From Synechococcus sp. CBW1107 (GTDB lineage: Bacteria > Cyanobacteriota > Cyanobacteriia > PCC-6307 > Cyanobiaceae): a DNA stretch of 64,000 bases. Under the pieces are notes generated by a model, which was not told the origin of the DNA, did no database searches, and saw nothing but the letters and a program-made list of their open reading frames with translations. This document shows positions 43,999-52,989 of the stretch, piece by piece; position 1 is the stretch's first letter; each line of letters begins with the position of its first letter. The stretch spans positions 1,736,001 to 1,800,000 of the forward strand of contig NZ_CP064908.1 in assembly GCF_015841355.1 (NCBI RefSeq), given 5' to 3'. Made by a program: the position numbers and the translations under genes.

Positions 43999-44524
43999 GA
44001 ATCTGCTTCCCATCTCATCGGCAGGCTGGGCTGTCCGCTGGCCCCCCATTGTTATGGTTCAGGGCCGGTTGAGGCTGGTCAGAGGCTGCACAGGCGCTGG
44101 CCCGGCGTCCTGATCAGCGGCCGGAAAGGAGGCTGATGGCGCCAGGAGCGTCGGCGGGCAGCGAGGCCACCGAGGGGATCCACAGCGTGAGATGGACCAG
44201 TCCTCGTCAATCCGTCACCAGCAGTTTCAGCATTGCCTCGAGGCCCTGTGCTGACGCTTGACAGCAGCTCTCGAGCCCGAGCTGAAGGCCCTCGCCGCAG
44301 CCCATGGCTGCCGCAGATGGCGTGTGTTCGGCTCTCTTGCGCGCGGCCCGCCAAGCTCGAGCCAAGAGCGGAGCAGGACTCTCAGGCTCGTTGCAAAGGC
44401 AGGTCCGTTAGCCTCTCAATAAGCTTGTCTCGCATGATCTTTGGCGCCTGACGTTGCATCCGCCAGTCATGCGTCTGGATACCGCGCTTCACCCGTTCGA
44501 TCTGCCCATATCAGCATCACAGCC
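43999..44524. other. Intergenic stretch holding an MntA remnant
   Basis: Apart from the nucleotidyltransferase fragment at 44267-44346, no gene is supported in these 526 bp. The stretch marks the right edge of the accessory island before the GH57 gene. Confidence 0.45.
44267..44346 (+). pseudogene. MntA-type nucleotidyltransferase fragment
   Basis: The + strand reads ALEPELKALAAAHGCRRWRV then FGSLARG. This matches the start of the minimal nucleotidyltransferase at 38196-38504 (APELLALTAAHGGRDLRVFG). The frame ends before the DxD residues and no HEPN gene follows. It is a relic of a further MntA-HepT module. Confidence 0.7.
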
Positions 44525-45991
44525 ATGATCGACCCCATCCTGCCGCCGATCGCTGGCTTCGAAGAGGAGATCCTCGCCCTGGTTCAGCGCGCCGGCCCAG
44601 CGTTTCTCCCGCAACCCCATCTGAAGCAGGAACAGATCCGCTCAGGCTTTGCCTGCGCGTTGCACATGCACCAGCCCACGATTCCAGCCGGTGCGAATGG
44701 AGAACTGATCTCCCATCTGCAGTACATGCTGGAGCACCCGGGCGAGGGCGATAACCATAACGCCGAACCCTTCGCCCAGTGCTACAAGCGCCTGGCCGAG
44801 ATCATTCCCCAGCTGATTCACGACGGCTGCAACCCTCGGATCATGCTGGATTATTCCGGCAATCTGCTCTGGGGCGTTGAGCAGATGGGCCGCCACGACA
44901 TCCTCGATGCGCTGAAGTTTCTGGCCTGCGATCCAGGCATGCAGCCGCATGTGGAGTGGCTCGGCACCTTCTGGAGCCATGCCGTGGCTCCCTCCACCCC
45001 CATCCCCGACCTGAAGCTGCAGATCCTGGCCTGGCAGCACCAGTTCGCGGCCCTCTTCGGCCGTGAGGCCCTGCAACGGGTGAAGGGATTCTCACCCCCG
45101 GAGATGCACCTGCCCAATCATCCCGACACGCTGCATGAGTTCGTGAAGGCCCTCAGGGAGTGCGGCTACCGCTGGATGCTGGTGCAGGAACACAGCGTGG
45201 AGAACCTCGATGGCTCCTGCCTGCGCCAGGAGCAGAAGGTCATCCCCAACCGGCTCGTGGCGCGCAGCTCCAGCGGGGAGGAGGTGTCCATCACGGTTCT
45301 CATCAAGACCCAGGGCTCCGACACCAAGCTGGTGGGTCAGATGCAGCCCTATCACGAAGCCCTGGGGCTCGGTCGGCAGGTGCTCGGCGCCACAACCGTT
45401 CCGGCGCTCGTCGCCCAGATCGCCGATGGAGAAAACGGTGGCGTGATGATGAACGAGTTTCCGCCGGCCTTCCTCCAGGCCCATCACGCCATCGCCGCCC
45501 AGGGAGATGATCCCTCCACGGTGGCGATCAACGGCAGCGAATATCTCGAGTGGCTCGACGCCGCCGGTGTGCGCCCGGAGGATCTCCCGAGCCTTCAGGC
45601 GGCCGGTCAGCACAGGCTCTGGCAGCGGCTGGGCGGCGCACCCAGCGAGGGATCCAACCCTGAGGCCACCACCGCGGCCATCGCCGACCTCCAGGCCAGC
45701 GATCCCTCCTTCTCGATGGCCGGCGCCTCCTGGACCAACGACCTCAGCTGGGTGGAGGGCTACGCCAATGTGCTGGAGCCGATGAACCAGCTCAGCGCCC
45801 GCTTCCACCAGCTGTTCGACCCCCTGGTGGCCCGGGACCCCGCCATCACCCAGACCCCCGCCTACCAGCAGGCCCTGCTGCATCTGCTGCTGCTGGAAAC
45901 CAGCTGCTTCCGCTACTGGGGCCAGGGCCTCTGGACCGAGTACGCCCGCGAGATCCACCGGCGTGGCGTCGCTGCCCTCAGCCTGAGCTGA
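44525..45991 (+). CDS. Glycoside hydrolase family 57 protein
   Basis: This 488-residue protein has the GH57 (beta/alpha)7 barrel pattern: ALHMHQPTIPAG at the first strand, ILDALKFLACDPGMQPHVEW, and the GFSPPEMHLPNHPDTLHEFV motif corresponding to the substrate-site GxxPPE of the family. GH57 enzymes act on alpha-glucans such as glycogen. The C-terminal helical region (about 380-485) carries WTNDLSWVEGY and CFRYWGQGLW. ATG 44525 begins directly at the domain. It is monocistronic. Confidence 0.85.
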   Translation: MIDPILPPIAGFEEEILALVQRAGPAFLPQPHLKQEQIRSGFACALHMHQPTIPAGANGELISHLQYMLEHPGEGDNHNAEPFAQCYKRLAEIIPQLIHDGCNPRIMLDYSGNLLWGVEQMGRHDILDALKFLACDPGMQPHVEWLGTFWSHAVAPSTPIPDLKLQILAWQHQFAALFGREALQRVKGFSPPEMHLPNHPDTLHEFVKALRECGYRWMLVQEHSVENLDGSCLRQEQKVIPNRLVARSSSGEEVSITVLIKTQGSDTKLVGQMQPYHEALGLGRQVLGATTVPALVAQIADGENGGVMMNEFPPAFLQAHHAIAAQGDDPSTVAINGSEYLEWLDAAGVRPEDLPSLQAAGQHRLWQRLGGAPSEGSNPEATTAAIADLQASDPSFSMAGASWTNDLSWVEGYANVLEPMNQLSARFHQLFDPLVARDPAITQTPAYQQALLHLLLLETSCFRYWGQGLWTEYAREIHRRGVAALSLS

Positions 45992-46034
45992 TCGGCCGCC
46001 CATACAGTCAGGGTGACGATGCCGCAGGGAAGCG

Positions 46035-46763
46035 ATGCAGCGATCAGGACGGGGACGGATCTCCAGAGCTCCCCTGAGGTGTTCCCGGGCCTCCATCTGT
46101 TCCCGGGCCTCCGTCGCGGCGGTTGTCGCCATCGGGCTGGCGGCCTGCGGATCGGGTGGCGAAGGGCCTTCCTCGGCCGCCGCGCCGACGCCCACGACCA
46201 TCCCCGCCAGCCTGGCTCCGTTCGGTGACGGCTACCCCGCGGCGGGGGATGCCTGCCGGCGCCTCGGTGAAAGCGCGGCGACCTCCTCCTACCTCGATGA
46301 CAGCGCCGTGCTGATCGGCTGTCCCGCGGCCGAGGCCGCCGCGGCCCTGGGCGGCAAGGTGGTCGCCACGGTCGACGGCATCACCCTGGTGTCGATCCCC
46401 CGCTCGGCTTTCTCCCCCAGCGCCGATGCCAACGTCGGCGACGCCCTGGTGCCGGGCACCGACTACAACGCCACCGCCTCGGTGGCCTGCGGCTTCGACG
46501 GCGGCGAACCCAACGGTGCCTGCCCCGCCGGGGTGAAGCGCCAGTGGGGTGAGGACGGCACCACCTTGGTGGAGATCACCAAGCCCGACGGCCGCAAGCG
46601 GACCCTGTTCTTCCGGGGCACCACCCCCTACGGCGCGGACAGCGCCCAGGCGGACGGGTCGGCCGGCTGGTCCTTCAAGGTGTCCCGCCGCGACGATCAG
46701 AGCGTGATCCGCTTCGGCCCGGAGACCTACGTGATCGTGGATGCCTTTGTGGTGGGCGGCTGA
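46035..46763 (+). CDS. Putative lipoprotein of unknown function
   Basis: The 242-residue precursor has a basic N-terminus, a hydrophobic segment [12 protein letters not shown] and the lipobox LAAC followed by GSGGEG, so Cys39 would be lipidated. The mature part has paired Cys (GDACRR/IGCPAA and [17 protein letters not shown]) and a beta-rich C-terminus ([15 protein letters not shown]). It resembles uncharacterised exported proteins, and no enzyme motif is seen. Confidence 0.7.
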   Translation: MQRSGRGRISRAPLRCSRASICSRASVAAVVAIGLAACGSGGEGPSSAAAPTPTTIPASLAPFGDGYPAAGDACRRLGESAATSSYLDDSAVLIGCPAAEAAAALGGKVVATVDGITLVSIPRSAFSPSADANVGDALVPGTDYNATASVACGFDGGEPNGACPAGVKRQWGEDGTTLVEITKPDGRKRTLFFRGTTPYGADSAQADGSAGWSFKVSRRDDQSVIRFGPETYVIVDAFVVGG

Positions 46764-46778
46764 TCGATCCGGCCCGCC

Positions 46779-46892
46779 TCAGCTGCCGCCGCTGCAGCGG
46801 TAACGCACGGGTTCCCCCAGCTCCACCCCCAGGCTCCCAGCACTGACGGGAGCCACGACTGTGAGCAGGAGTGAGCAGGAGCATGCCTGCAC
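46779..46892 (-). CDS. Possible tiny exported peptide
   Basis: A 37-codon GTG-initiated frame has a signal-like core (CSLLLTVVAPVSAGSLGV) and ends EPVRYRCSGGS. The VRYRC segment faintly recalls MliC-type lysozyme inhibitors, and an LprI-like gene lies about 500 bp away. There is no strong ribosome-binding site and the frame is very short, so this is a weak call. Confidence 0.2.
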   Translation of the reverse strand: MQACSCSLLLTVVAPVSAGSLGVELGEPVRYRCSGGS

Positions 46893-47395
46893 GAAGCGGT
46901 GGCATGGCCGACCGGGTGATCACCGCAGACATCTGGGATGACACAGGAGGCGCCACCACGGCAGACCCTTGAGTCCCCGGCGACTCCTGCCGCCGGCCCA
47001 TGCCACAACGGCGGAGACGGGTGCGGACCAGGCCGGCACGGCCCCGGATGGACGCCCCTGGGACGCTGTCCTCCTCCGATCCACGCACGCTCGGCTGGAT
47101 GCAGGGGTCGCCCCCTCCGGCCGACAGGGGGATCAGCCGCCATCTCCGCAGCCACCCCGTTCGACGCTGACGATGGGAAGCAGGAGCGCCGTGCGGCCAC
47201 GCGCTTTCAGAGCTCGCCCGTCATCGGCTGGTGGGCCAGGCGCTGGGTGCCATCGACGGCCCGGCCTGGTTCCTGGTGGTGCTGCATCCGGGCACCGGGC
47301 ATGCCGGACCGTTGTTCGAGTGGGCCGACGAGCGGGTGTTCCTCAACCTCGAATCACGCACCACCAACCTCGACGATCGCACCTGACCCTGCTGC
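46893..47395. other. Largely non-coding stretch with one orphan C-terminal fragment
   Basis: Most of this stretch shows no coding signal. From 47171 to TGA 47384-47386 on the + strand there is a protein-like frame (ALSELARHRLVGQALGAIDG then PAWFLVVLHPGTGHAGPLFE) with no proper start and a TGA just upstream. It looks like the C-terminus of a decayed gene that I cannot name. Confidence 0.4.
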
Positions 47396-47827
47396 TCAGG
47401 GCTCGAACTGCTTCAGCAGCGTCTCCGTGAGCTCGATCTCACACGCGGTGGTGAAGATGCCGTAGCCGGTGCCCTGGAAAGCCATCGACTTGGCGTAGGC
47501 GCATACCTTGCGGCGTTCGCTGCGGAAGGCCTCGGCCTGCTCCTTCGGGTCCGCACTTGTGCGATGGAAGTTCGTGAGGTTGTCGCGCCAGAGGCTCAGG
47601 AAGGTGTCGCTGGGTACGCCGGCGGCCTGCATGGCGACGCCCATGAGGGCCGCCTCGAGCCTCCGGTCCACGGCCTCGAGTGCCTGGATCAAGCAGCGGG
47701 TCGACTCCACCGTGGTCTGGGCATCGCTGCATGGAGTCTCCGCCGCACGGGCCACCCCCTGCAGCGGCAGCAGCGGGGCCGCCAGCAGAGCCAGCAGCAG
47801 GGGCCGGATTTCTGCCGCAAGGATCAC
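47396..47827 (-). CDS. LprI/DUF1311-like secreted protein
   Basis: The 143-residue precursor has a signal peptide (LLLALLAAPLLPLQGVARAA). The mature part shows the LprI-type pattern CSDAQTTVESTRCLIQALEA, in which a helix of a lysozyme-inhibitor-like domain is pinned by Cys residues, followed by FLSLWRDNLTNFHR and two late Cys (KVCAYAK, TTACEIE). A periplasmic role is likely. Its ATG overlaps the GAF gene's stop, so the two are co-transcribed. Confidence 0.68.
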   Translation of the reverse strand: MILAAEIRPLLLALLAAPLLPLQGVARAAETPCSDAQTTVESTRCLIQALEAVDRRLEAALMGVAMQAAGVPSDTFLSLWRDNLTNFHRTSADPKEQAEAFRSERRKVCAYAKSMAFQGTGYGIFTTACEIELTETLLKQFEP

Positions 47828-48519
47828 GGCAGCGGCGGCACTTCCGGGAAGTGCTTGGCCATGCAGGCCTCACACACGCCGTGGGAGAACTCCACGTTGT
47901 CGTGGCTCTTGATGAAGGCCTCCACGCTCCCCCAGTAGCCCTGGTCGTTGCGAATGCCCTTGCAGTAGGAGCAGATCGGGATCAGCTCCTCCATCACATC
48001 GATGCGCTCGAGGGCGCCGGCGAGCTGATCGGACACCCGTTTCAGTTCCAGCTGCAGCACCACCTGCCGGGCCAGCGCCTTCAGTGAGCGGAGTTGCAGG
48101 TCGCTGAGGTCCCGGGGCCGGTGATCGATCACGCAGAGGGTGCCGATCCTCGCGCCTTCCGGTGTGGTGAGCGGGACCCCCGCATAGAACACGATGTGGG
48201 GCGACTGGCAGACCAGCGGGTTGTCACGGAAGCGCTCGTCTTCGCGGGCATCCCGCACCACGAGCGTGTCCTTGCCGAGAATCGCGTGGGCGCAGAACGA
48301 CACATCCCGGCTCGTTTCGCTCACATCCACGCCGACCCTGGACTTGAACCACTGACGCTCGGCATCCACCAGGCTGATCAGCGCGATCGGCACCTCGCAG
48401 AGATGCGTCGCCAGCAAGGTGATGTCGTCGTACGACTGCTCGGGGGCCGTATCGAGGATGCAGTAGTCCTTCAGCGCCTCCAGGCGTGCCTCTTCACGGG
48501 AAGCCGCAGTCGGGCGCAT
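47824..48519 (-). CDS. GAF-domain protein with Cys-rich tail
   Basis: This 231-residue cytoplasmic protein has one GAF domain (about 15-160): EALKDYCILDTAPEQSYDDI, AERQWFKSRVGVDVSETSRD, FCAHAIL and GTLCVIDHRPR. After a short coiled coil, the C-terminal tail ICSYCKGIRNDQGYWGSVEA...FSHGVCEAC is a zinc-binding-like motif commonly attached to bacterial signalling proteins. There is no output domain. ATG 48519 is chosen. The LprI-like gene follows with a 4-base overlap. Confidence 0.82.
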   Translation of the reverse strand: MRPTAASREEARLEALKDYCILDTAPEQSYDDITLLATHLCEVPIALISLVDAERQWFKSRVGVDVSETSRDVSFCAHAILGKDTLVVRDAREDERFRDNPLVCQSPHIVFYAGVPLTTPEGARIGTLCVIDHRPRDLSDLQLRSLKALARQVVLQLELKRVSDQLAGALERIDVMEELIPICSYCKGIRNDQGYWGSVEAFIKSHDNVEFSHGVCEACMAKHFPEVPPLP

Positions 48520-48893
48520 GGTGGGCAGGCCGAGGCGAAAGATCTGAACCGAGGGCCAAAGGAGCCACCACAAACGTAGGGAGGGCCTCTCGATGGCCTC
48601 GCAGGGGTTCACATCTCCTCATGCCCTGCGGCGGCGATGACCGAACCCAGGGCTGACGACTCCTCTGGAGGCACCACTGAAGGCGTCCCTCAAGGCCCCC
48701 CCCCCGGCGGGTGGTCAGGCCAGTCCTGAATGCGGGGCCTGGGCCCGGCACCACGAGGAGGAGCAGAAGGCCTGCCGCCCTGCGCCAGCAGGCCATCGAA
48801 CCGGCCGGCACCCCGGGTCGCTGACACCTGGCGTTGTTGTGAGTACAGAGGGTGGGTCACCCGGCGGACGGCTGCTCCAGGAGGCAGGAACCC
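48520..48893. other. Divergent intergenic region with a C10 tract
   Basis: No gene is seen. It separates the GAF gene (leftward) from the DUF6632-like gene (rightward) and contains ten consecutive C at about 48696-48705. A GGAGG ribosome-binding site for the next gene is near 48880. Confidence 0.5.
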
Positions 48894-49283
48894 ATGAACA
48901 AGTTGAGCCAGGACAGAGCCCTGCGGTTCGCTCTGATCGCCGTGGGCCTCGTGTACACCTTCGGGCTCTACCCGCTGACGGTGATCTGGCCCGACGGCTT
49001 CATGTGGATGCCGCGCCAGGCCGAGTACGAACAGATGATCCTCGCCACCTTCGCGGTGCTGGGTGTGTTCCTGCTGCTCGCCGCACGGGCGCCCGCCGAG
49101 CACCGCAGCCTGATCGGCTTCGCCGGCTGGTCGAGCCTGGTGCATGGTCTGGTGATGCTGGTGCAGGCCCTGCGCGATCCGATGGAGCAGGCCAACCTCT
49201 TCGGAGACATCCCGGCCCTGATCGTGGTGGGAGTCCTGCTCCTGGTGCTCAACCGTCCGGCAGCGCCCCCCTCAGTGGTGTAG
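48894..49283 (+). CDS. DUF6632-like four-helix membrane protein
   Basis: The 129-residue protein has four hydrophobic helices: FALIAVGLVYTFGLYPLTVI, ILATFAVLGVFLLLAA, LIGFAGWSSLVHGLVMLVQA and IPALIVVGVLLLVLN. The conserved WPDGFMW loop after helix 1 and the HG in helix 3 match DUF6632-type proteins. Function is unknown. The GGAGG site upstream supports ATG 48894. Confidence 0.7.
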   Translation: MNKLSQDRALRFALIAVGLVYTFGLYPLTVIWPDGFMWMPRQAEYEQMILATFAVLGVFLLLAARAPAEHRSLIGFAGWSSLVHGLVMLVQALRDPMEQANLFGDIPALIVVGVLLLVLNRPAAPPSVV

Positions 49284-49547
49284 CCGGATCGGCCTGGCCA
49301 GCATCGCGCCCGAGTGTGAACCCGCTACGGGTCTCCGTACCCCAGGAGACAGGAAACGGGCGCTGGAGCAGATGGCAGCAGGCGGTCATCCGTAGCGGAC
49401 TGATTTCTGGTGGATAGGTTTCAGTCGCCGCGGACAATTCCGACTAAGGTGAGAGCAAGGAGAAGATGCCAGAGCAGACACAATTCATCATGGTCGGCAA
49501 CAGTCATTGGCTGTCGGAACAAGCCGTCGGATTCACAGGAGATCGCC
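49284..49547. other. Intergenic region upstream of the HLIP gene
   Basis: This AT-richer region should carry the light- or stress-regulated promoter of the HLIP gene. I could not identify a convincing -35/-10 pair or the HLR1 direct repeat used by RpaB. Confidence 0.4.
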
Positions 49548-49619
49548 ATGGGAATAGAGGCCATGGAAACTTGCTCCAGATCTCATTTCTTCGTTTGTCT
49601 TCTCCTTGTTCAGGCCTGA
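49548..49619 (+). CDS. Possible 23-residue peptide upstream of hli
   Basis: An ATG with AGGAG eight bases upstream opens MGIEAMETCSRSHFFVCLLL VQA, a hydrophobic peptide ending 38 bp before the HLIP start. It could be a leader peptide or small membrane peptide. Support is limited to the ribosome-binding site and position. Confidence 0.25.
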   Translation: MGIEAMETCSRSHFFVCLLLVQA

Positions 49620-49657
49620 ATTGATCAGGCAAAAGTTTATTTTTGGAGATCACTGTC

Positions 49658-49936
49658 ATGACCAATTCAACATCCCCAGCCAAGATCAGGAATTACGCGG
49701 AATCCGAGGGAGGAATGTGGGATTCAGAGGGTGAGAAACTGCTCGATCCCAAGGTCATCGAACCGAGGATGTACAGGGCCAGTCCGGAGAGCGCCAGTGG
49801 CTGGGGATTCCACCGCCGTGCCGAGCTCCTCAACGGTCGCCTCGCCATGCTCGGCTTCGTGATCGGTGTCTTGATCGAGGCCGTTTCTGGCCAGGGAATC
49901 CTGCAGCAGATCGGCCTTGGTGCCCTGCTGCGTTGA
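49658..49936 (+). CDS. High light-inducible protein (HLIP)
   Basis: The 92-residue protein has the chlorophyll-binding motif RAELLNGRLAMLGFVIGVLI in its single transmembrane helix, where Glu, Asn and Arg coordinate and brace chlorophyll. HLIPs protect photosystem II assembly and dissipate excess light in the thylakoid membrane. The N-terminal ~55 residues are soluble. Start ATG 49658 has a GGAG site. It is the best evidence that the organism is a cyanobacterium. Confidence 0.93.
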   Translation: MTNSTSPAKIRNYAESEGGMWDSEGEKLLDPKVIEPRMYRASPESASGWGFHRRAELLNGRLAMLGFVIGVLIEAVSGQGILQQIGLGALLR

Positions 49937-50113
49937 CCCCTGCAGGTGTCGCTTTGTGAAAACCTCCTGACCAGGGCCTGAACCGGGAGAGCCTGCACGA
50001 GCGCGGCGATCATCGTCGATGAGCTGTTCGGCCGGCTGGGCCTTCCCTTTCGGCTCCTTCCGCGATCCCAATGCCCCCCACACCACCCGGTGGGATGGCC
50101 GTCACCCCAGGAC

Positions 50114-51676
50114 ATGCGCATGGCTGCCGTGCTGATCCAGGCCCCAGGGCTGATGCCCGCGTTGCTCGTGGCCGTGGCGGGCCTCCTGGTCTGGGCGGTC
50201 TGGCGCTGGCGGCGACACTTTGCGCCCCTGCGACAGCTGCCTGCGCCGCCGGGTGTTCCCCTGCTCGGGAACATCCCGGCGGTGCTCTCCGCCGTGCGCC
50301 ACAAGCGCTTCTTTCAGCTCCTGCATGCCTGGAGCCAGGCCTATGGGCCGGTGTTCGTGTACTGGGCCGGCAAGCCCGTGGTGGTGCTCAGCCGGCCTGA
50401 CCTGATCGAGAACACGATCGTGCAGGGAATGCGCTCCGGCAGCCTGATCCGCTCCCCCGGTACCCGGCAGGCCTGGAATGACATGCGCGGCCCGATCCTG
50501 ATCGGCGAGGAGGGCCCGGCATGGCAGTGGCGGCGCAGGGCCTGGAATCCGGAATTCACCACCACCAGCGTTGCCGCCCATCTGCCCCTGCTCCAGCAGG
50601 CCAGCGCACAGGTTCTGGAGCGGCTCGAGCAGGCACCGGCCGGGCAGGCCATCGCGCTGGATCCCCTGTTCGTGGAGCTGGCCATGCGGGTCATCGCCGC
50701 CCTGATGCTGGGCATTCCCGTGGAGGAAGGTGCCGCAACTCCCGAGGGCCCACCCCTGGATGTGGCCCGCACCTATGACGCCATGGCCGTGCTGGGGTAC
50801 CGCTTTCTCCGCCTCGCCACCGGCGAGAGCCGTTGGCTGAAGTTTCTCCCGATCCGAGCCTCGCGCCAGTACTGGGCAGCCCGCCGGCAGCTGGACGATC
50901 TGCTCGCCACCCGGGTGGCCCTGGCACTGCGCCTCAGGGACGGGGAGGCCGGCGATGAGGCGCGCGTCGCTCCGCTGTTCCGCCAGTCGCTGCTGGTGCG
51001 GATGGCGGCCAAGGAGCCCCGCTACGACCAGGACTCCCTGATTGCCGAGGCCATTGAATTTCTGATCGCCGGTACCGATACCACCGCCCACACCCTCTCC
51101 TTCGCCGCAGGCTCCCTGGCCCTGCATCCCGATGTCCTGGCCCGGGTCAGGCAGGAGGTGGATCAGGCCTGGGAGCGGCATGGCGGCCTGACGCCGGCGT
51201 GCATCGGCGCCCTGGATCTGGTGCGAGGGGTGATCAAGGAAACACTCCGCCTGTTTTCGGTGGCCTCGGGCTCCACCTCCCTGCAGGTGGTGAAGCAGAC
51301 GGACTTGGCAGGGATCGGCCAGCTACCGGTGGGTACCTTCCTGATCTGGTCGATGCTGGGGGCTGGGCGGGATCCCCAGGCCTACCCCAGGCCGCTGGAG
51401 TTCCTGCCGGAACGCTGGCTCCAGGCCGGTGCGGGAGCGCCCTTGCCCCCGATGATCGACTTCGGCTCAGGGACCCACCGCTGCATCGGCGAACACCTGG
51501 CGATGCTGGAGGCCACGGTGATGCTGGCCCAGCTGCTGCGCCATTACGACTGGGAGCTGGTCAACGGCCCGGCCTCCCTGGAGAACCAGGAGCAGAACCT
51601 GCTGATCTATCCCGCCGACGGCATGCCCGTGCGGATCCGGCCACGGGTGATGCAGGCCGGCGCGGGCCTTTCATGA
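50114..51676 (+). CDS. Cytochrome P450
   Basis: This 520-residue P450 has a hydrophobic N-terminal anchor (LLVAVAGLLVWAVWRW), the Pro-rich LPAPPGVPLLGN hinge, the I-helix oxygen-binding motif LIAGTDTTAHT, the K-helix KETLRL and the heme loop FGSGTHRCIGEHLAMLE with the Cys ligand. The layout matches cyanobacterial CYP families with unknown terpene or fatty-acid substrates. ATG 50114 or 50120 could be the start. No redox partner gene lies nearby. Confidence 0.92.
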   Translation: MRMAAVLIQAPGLMPALLVAVAGLLVWAVWRWRRHFAPLRQLPAPPGVPLLGNIPAVLSAVRHKRFFQLLHAWSQAYGPVFVYWAGKPVVVLSRPDLIENTIVQGMRSGSLIRSPGTRQAWNDMRGPILIGEEGPAWQWRRRAWNPEFTTTSVAAHLPLLQQASAQVLERLEQAPAGQAIALDPLFVELAMRVIAALMLGIPVEEGAATPEGPPLDVARTYDAMAVLGYRFLRLATGESRWLKFLPIRASRQYWAARRQLDDLLATRVALALRLRDGEAGDEARVAPLFRQSLLVRMAAKEPRYDQDSLIAEAIEFLIAGTDTTAHTLSFAAGSLALHPDVLARVRQEVDQAWERHGGLTPACIGALDLVRGVIKETLRLFSVASGSTSLQVVKQTDLAGIGQLPVGTFLIWSMLGAGRDPQAYPRPLEFLPERWLQAGAGAPLPPMIDFGSGTHRCIGEHLAMLEATVMLAQLLRHYDWELVNGPASLENQEQNLLIYPADGMPVRIRPRVMQAGAGLS

Positions 51677-52199
51677 TCGAGCAGCAGGGGTCTGGCACGT
51701 CCTTGGCGAGTCCGCGGTCACGGCTGCGTCGAGCAACTGTTCCGCAAGAGCGTCGGGATCGGCCATCGCATCGATCCCGTGACCGGCATTGCCGAGCACC
51801 TGAGGCTGGGCGCACAGCCTGTCCAGCAATCTGACCAGAACGGTGTCGTGGTCCTCCACCAGAGCGGAGTCCCTCGATCTGCACGGACCAGGCCTCGATC
51901 TGAACACGTTTCTGGGCGTCAGAACGATGTGACGTCAGGCGCTCACGTGGTGATCTTCAAATCCGAAGGCAAGCATCGGCTGAGCACATGTTGGGCGGAC
52001 ATGGGAGACATCCGTTGCTCTGGACTTAACATGATCGTCAGGATTATCCACATGGTGGGGGCATATCTGCCGAGAAGCAGTCGTCGTCGTGCTCGGCAGA
52101 TCCCTGGCCTCAGTGCCATCTGGGTGACAGCAGTCCAGGGTTGGGCCCTCATCGACCTGATGGCTGCGGTTCGGGTGAACCCTCCCTCAGGACATTCCC
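51677..52199. other. Intergenic stretch with one stem-loop
   Basis: No supported gene is present. A minus-strand frame (51671-51907) contains protein-like sequence (LVEDHDTVLVRLLDRLCAQP) that may be a decayed gene end. A 9-bp inverted repeat, TCTGCCGAG at 52066-52074 and CTCGGCAGA at 52092-52100, could be a terminator or structured RNA. Confidence 0.4.
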
Positions 52200-52669
52200 A
52201 TGATCGAATGCGTGAGCGGTCTGCCGGAAGGCACCCTCGGCTTTTCCTTCCGGGAGCAGATCACCGCTGACGATGACGATCGGGTGCTCACACCGGCGCT
52301 GGATCGTGCTCTCGAGCAGCACGACCGGCTCAAGCGTCTCGCCGTGCCGGGACCCGCCTTTGTGGGCTGCCCCCAGGTCTGGAGATGCCCTGCCCGGTGC
52401 GTGTGTTCGCCCATGCAGAGCTGGAGGATGCTCGGGGTTGGTTGGCCGGGTCGCTGGGCACCATGCACCTGGAGCGGCACGGTGATCTGATCCGGATCCA
52501 GCTCATCGGCACGGTCGAGGCCAGTGTCTATGACCGGATCGAACCCGACCTCGGCGCCCTGTGGCGCCACCTCGCGCTCGTCAGGGACCATCACCGGGCT
52601 GTTCGTCGCGTGGCGGTGGTGGGGGACAAGGCCTGGCAGGCCCTGGCAGAAACCTGGATCCGCCAGTGA
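52200..52669 (+). pseudogene. Scrambled SpoIIAA-like (STAS/SEC14) gene remnants
   Basis: Three pieces of SpoIIAA-like proteins lie end to end. The first frame (52200-~52370) gives LPEGTLGFSFREQITADD and LALDRALEQHDRLKRLAVPG-type sequence, an N-terminal part. A second frame (52385 on) opens with PCPVRVFAHAELEDARGWLA, the normal C-terminal end of such proteins, and runs on into GDLIRIQLIGTVEASVYDRI and AVRRVAVVGDKAWQALAETW, the middle of another copy, to TGA 52669. Neither frame makes a normal domain, suggesting deletion between tandem copies. Confidence 0.6.
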
Positions 52670-52989
52670 ACTGGAGCGCGGATCAAGCAGCCAGCTCCCT
52701 CAAGCCACAGCAGCCTGACGCTGAGGTGATACCGGAGCGGAGATCCTGGACGCAAGATCTGCATAGAGAGTGGCACGCCGTGGTCTGAGGCCTATGTTCA
52801 GACAATGATCCAGGCAATCCGCGTGCGCCCAGCGGGTGGATTGTCGGGACATCTTTGCGATCATCTCTCATCGCGACTGGCCCTCATCGCGAGGGCCTGA
52901 ATCCTGTTGTGGAAGTGTTGCTGAGGGTCGATCAGTCCTGGCTCGAAGTCTTCGAGAACTTGCTGCAGACTCATCCTGGTCTCTCCCCC
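52670..52989. other. Upstream region of the urea transporter gene
   Basis: No gene is supported here. The transporter frame is open from 52855, but the sequence before ATG 52990 has no membrane segment, so it is treated as leader. Confidence 0.4.
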
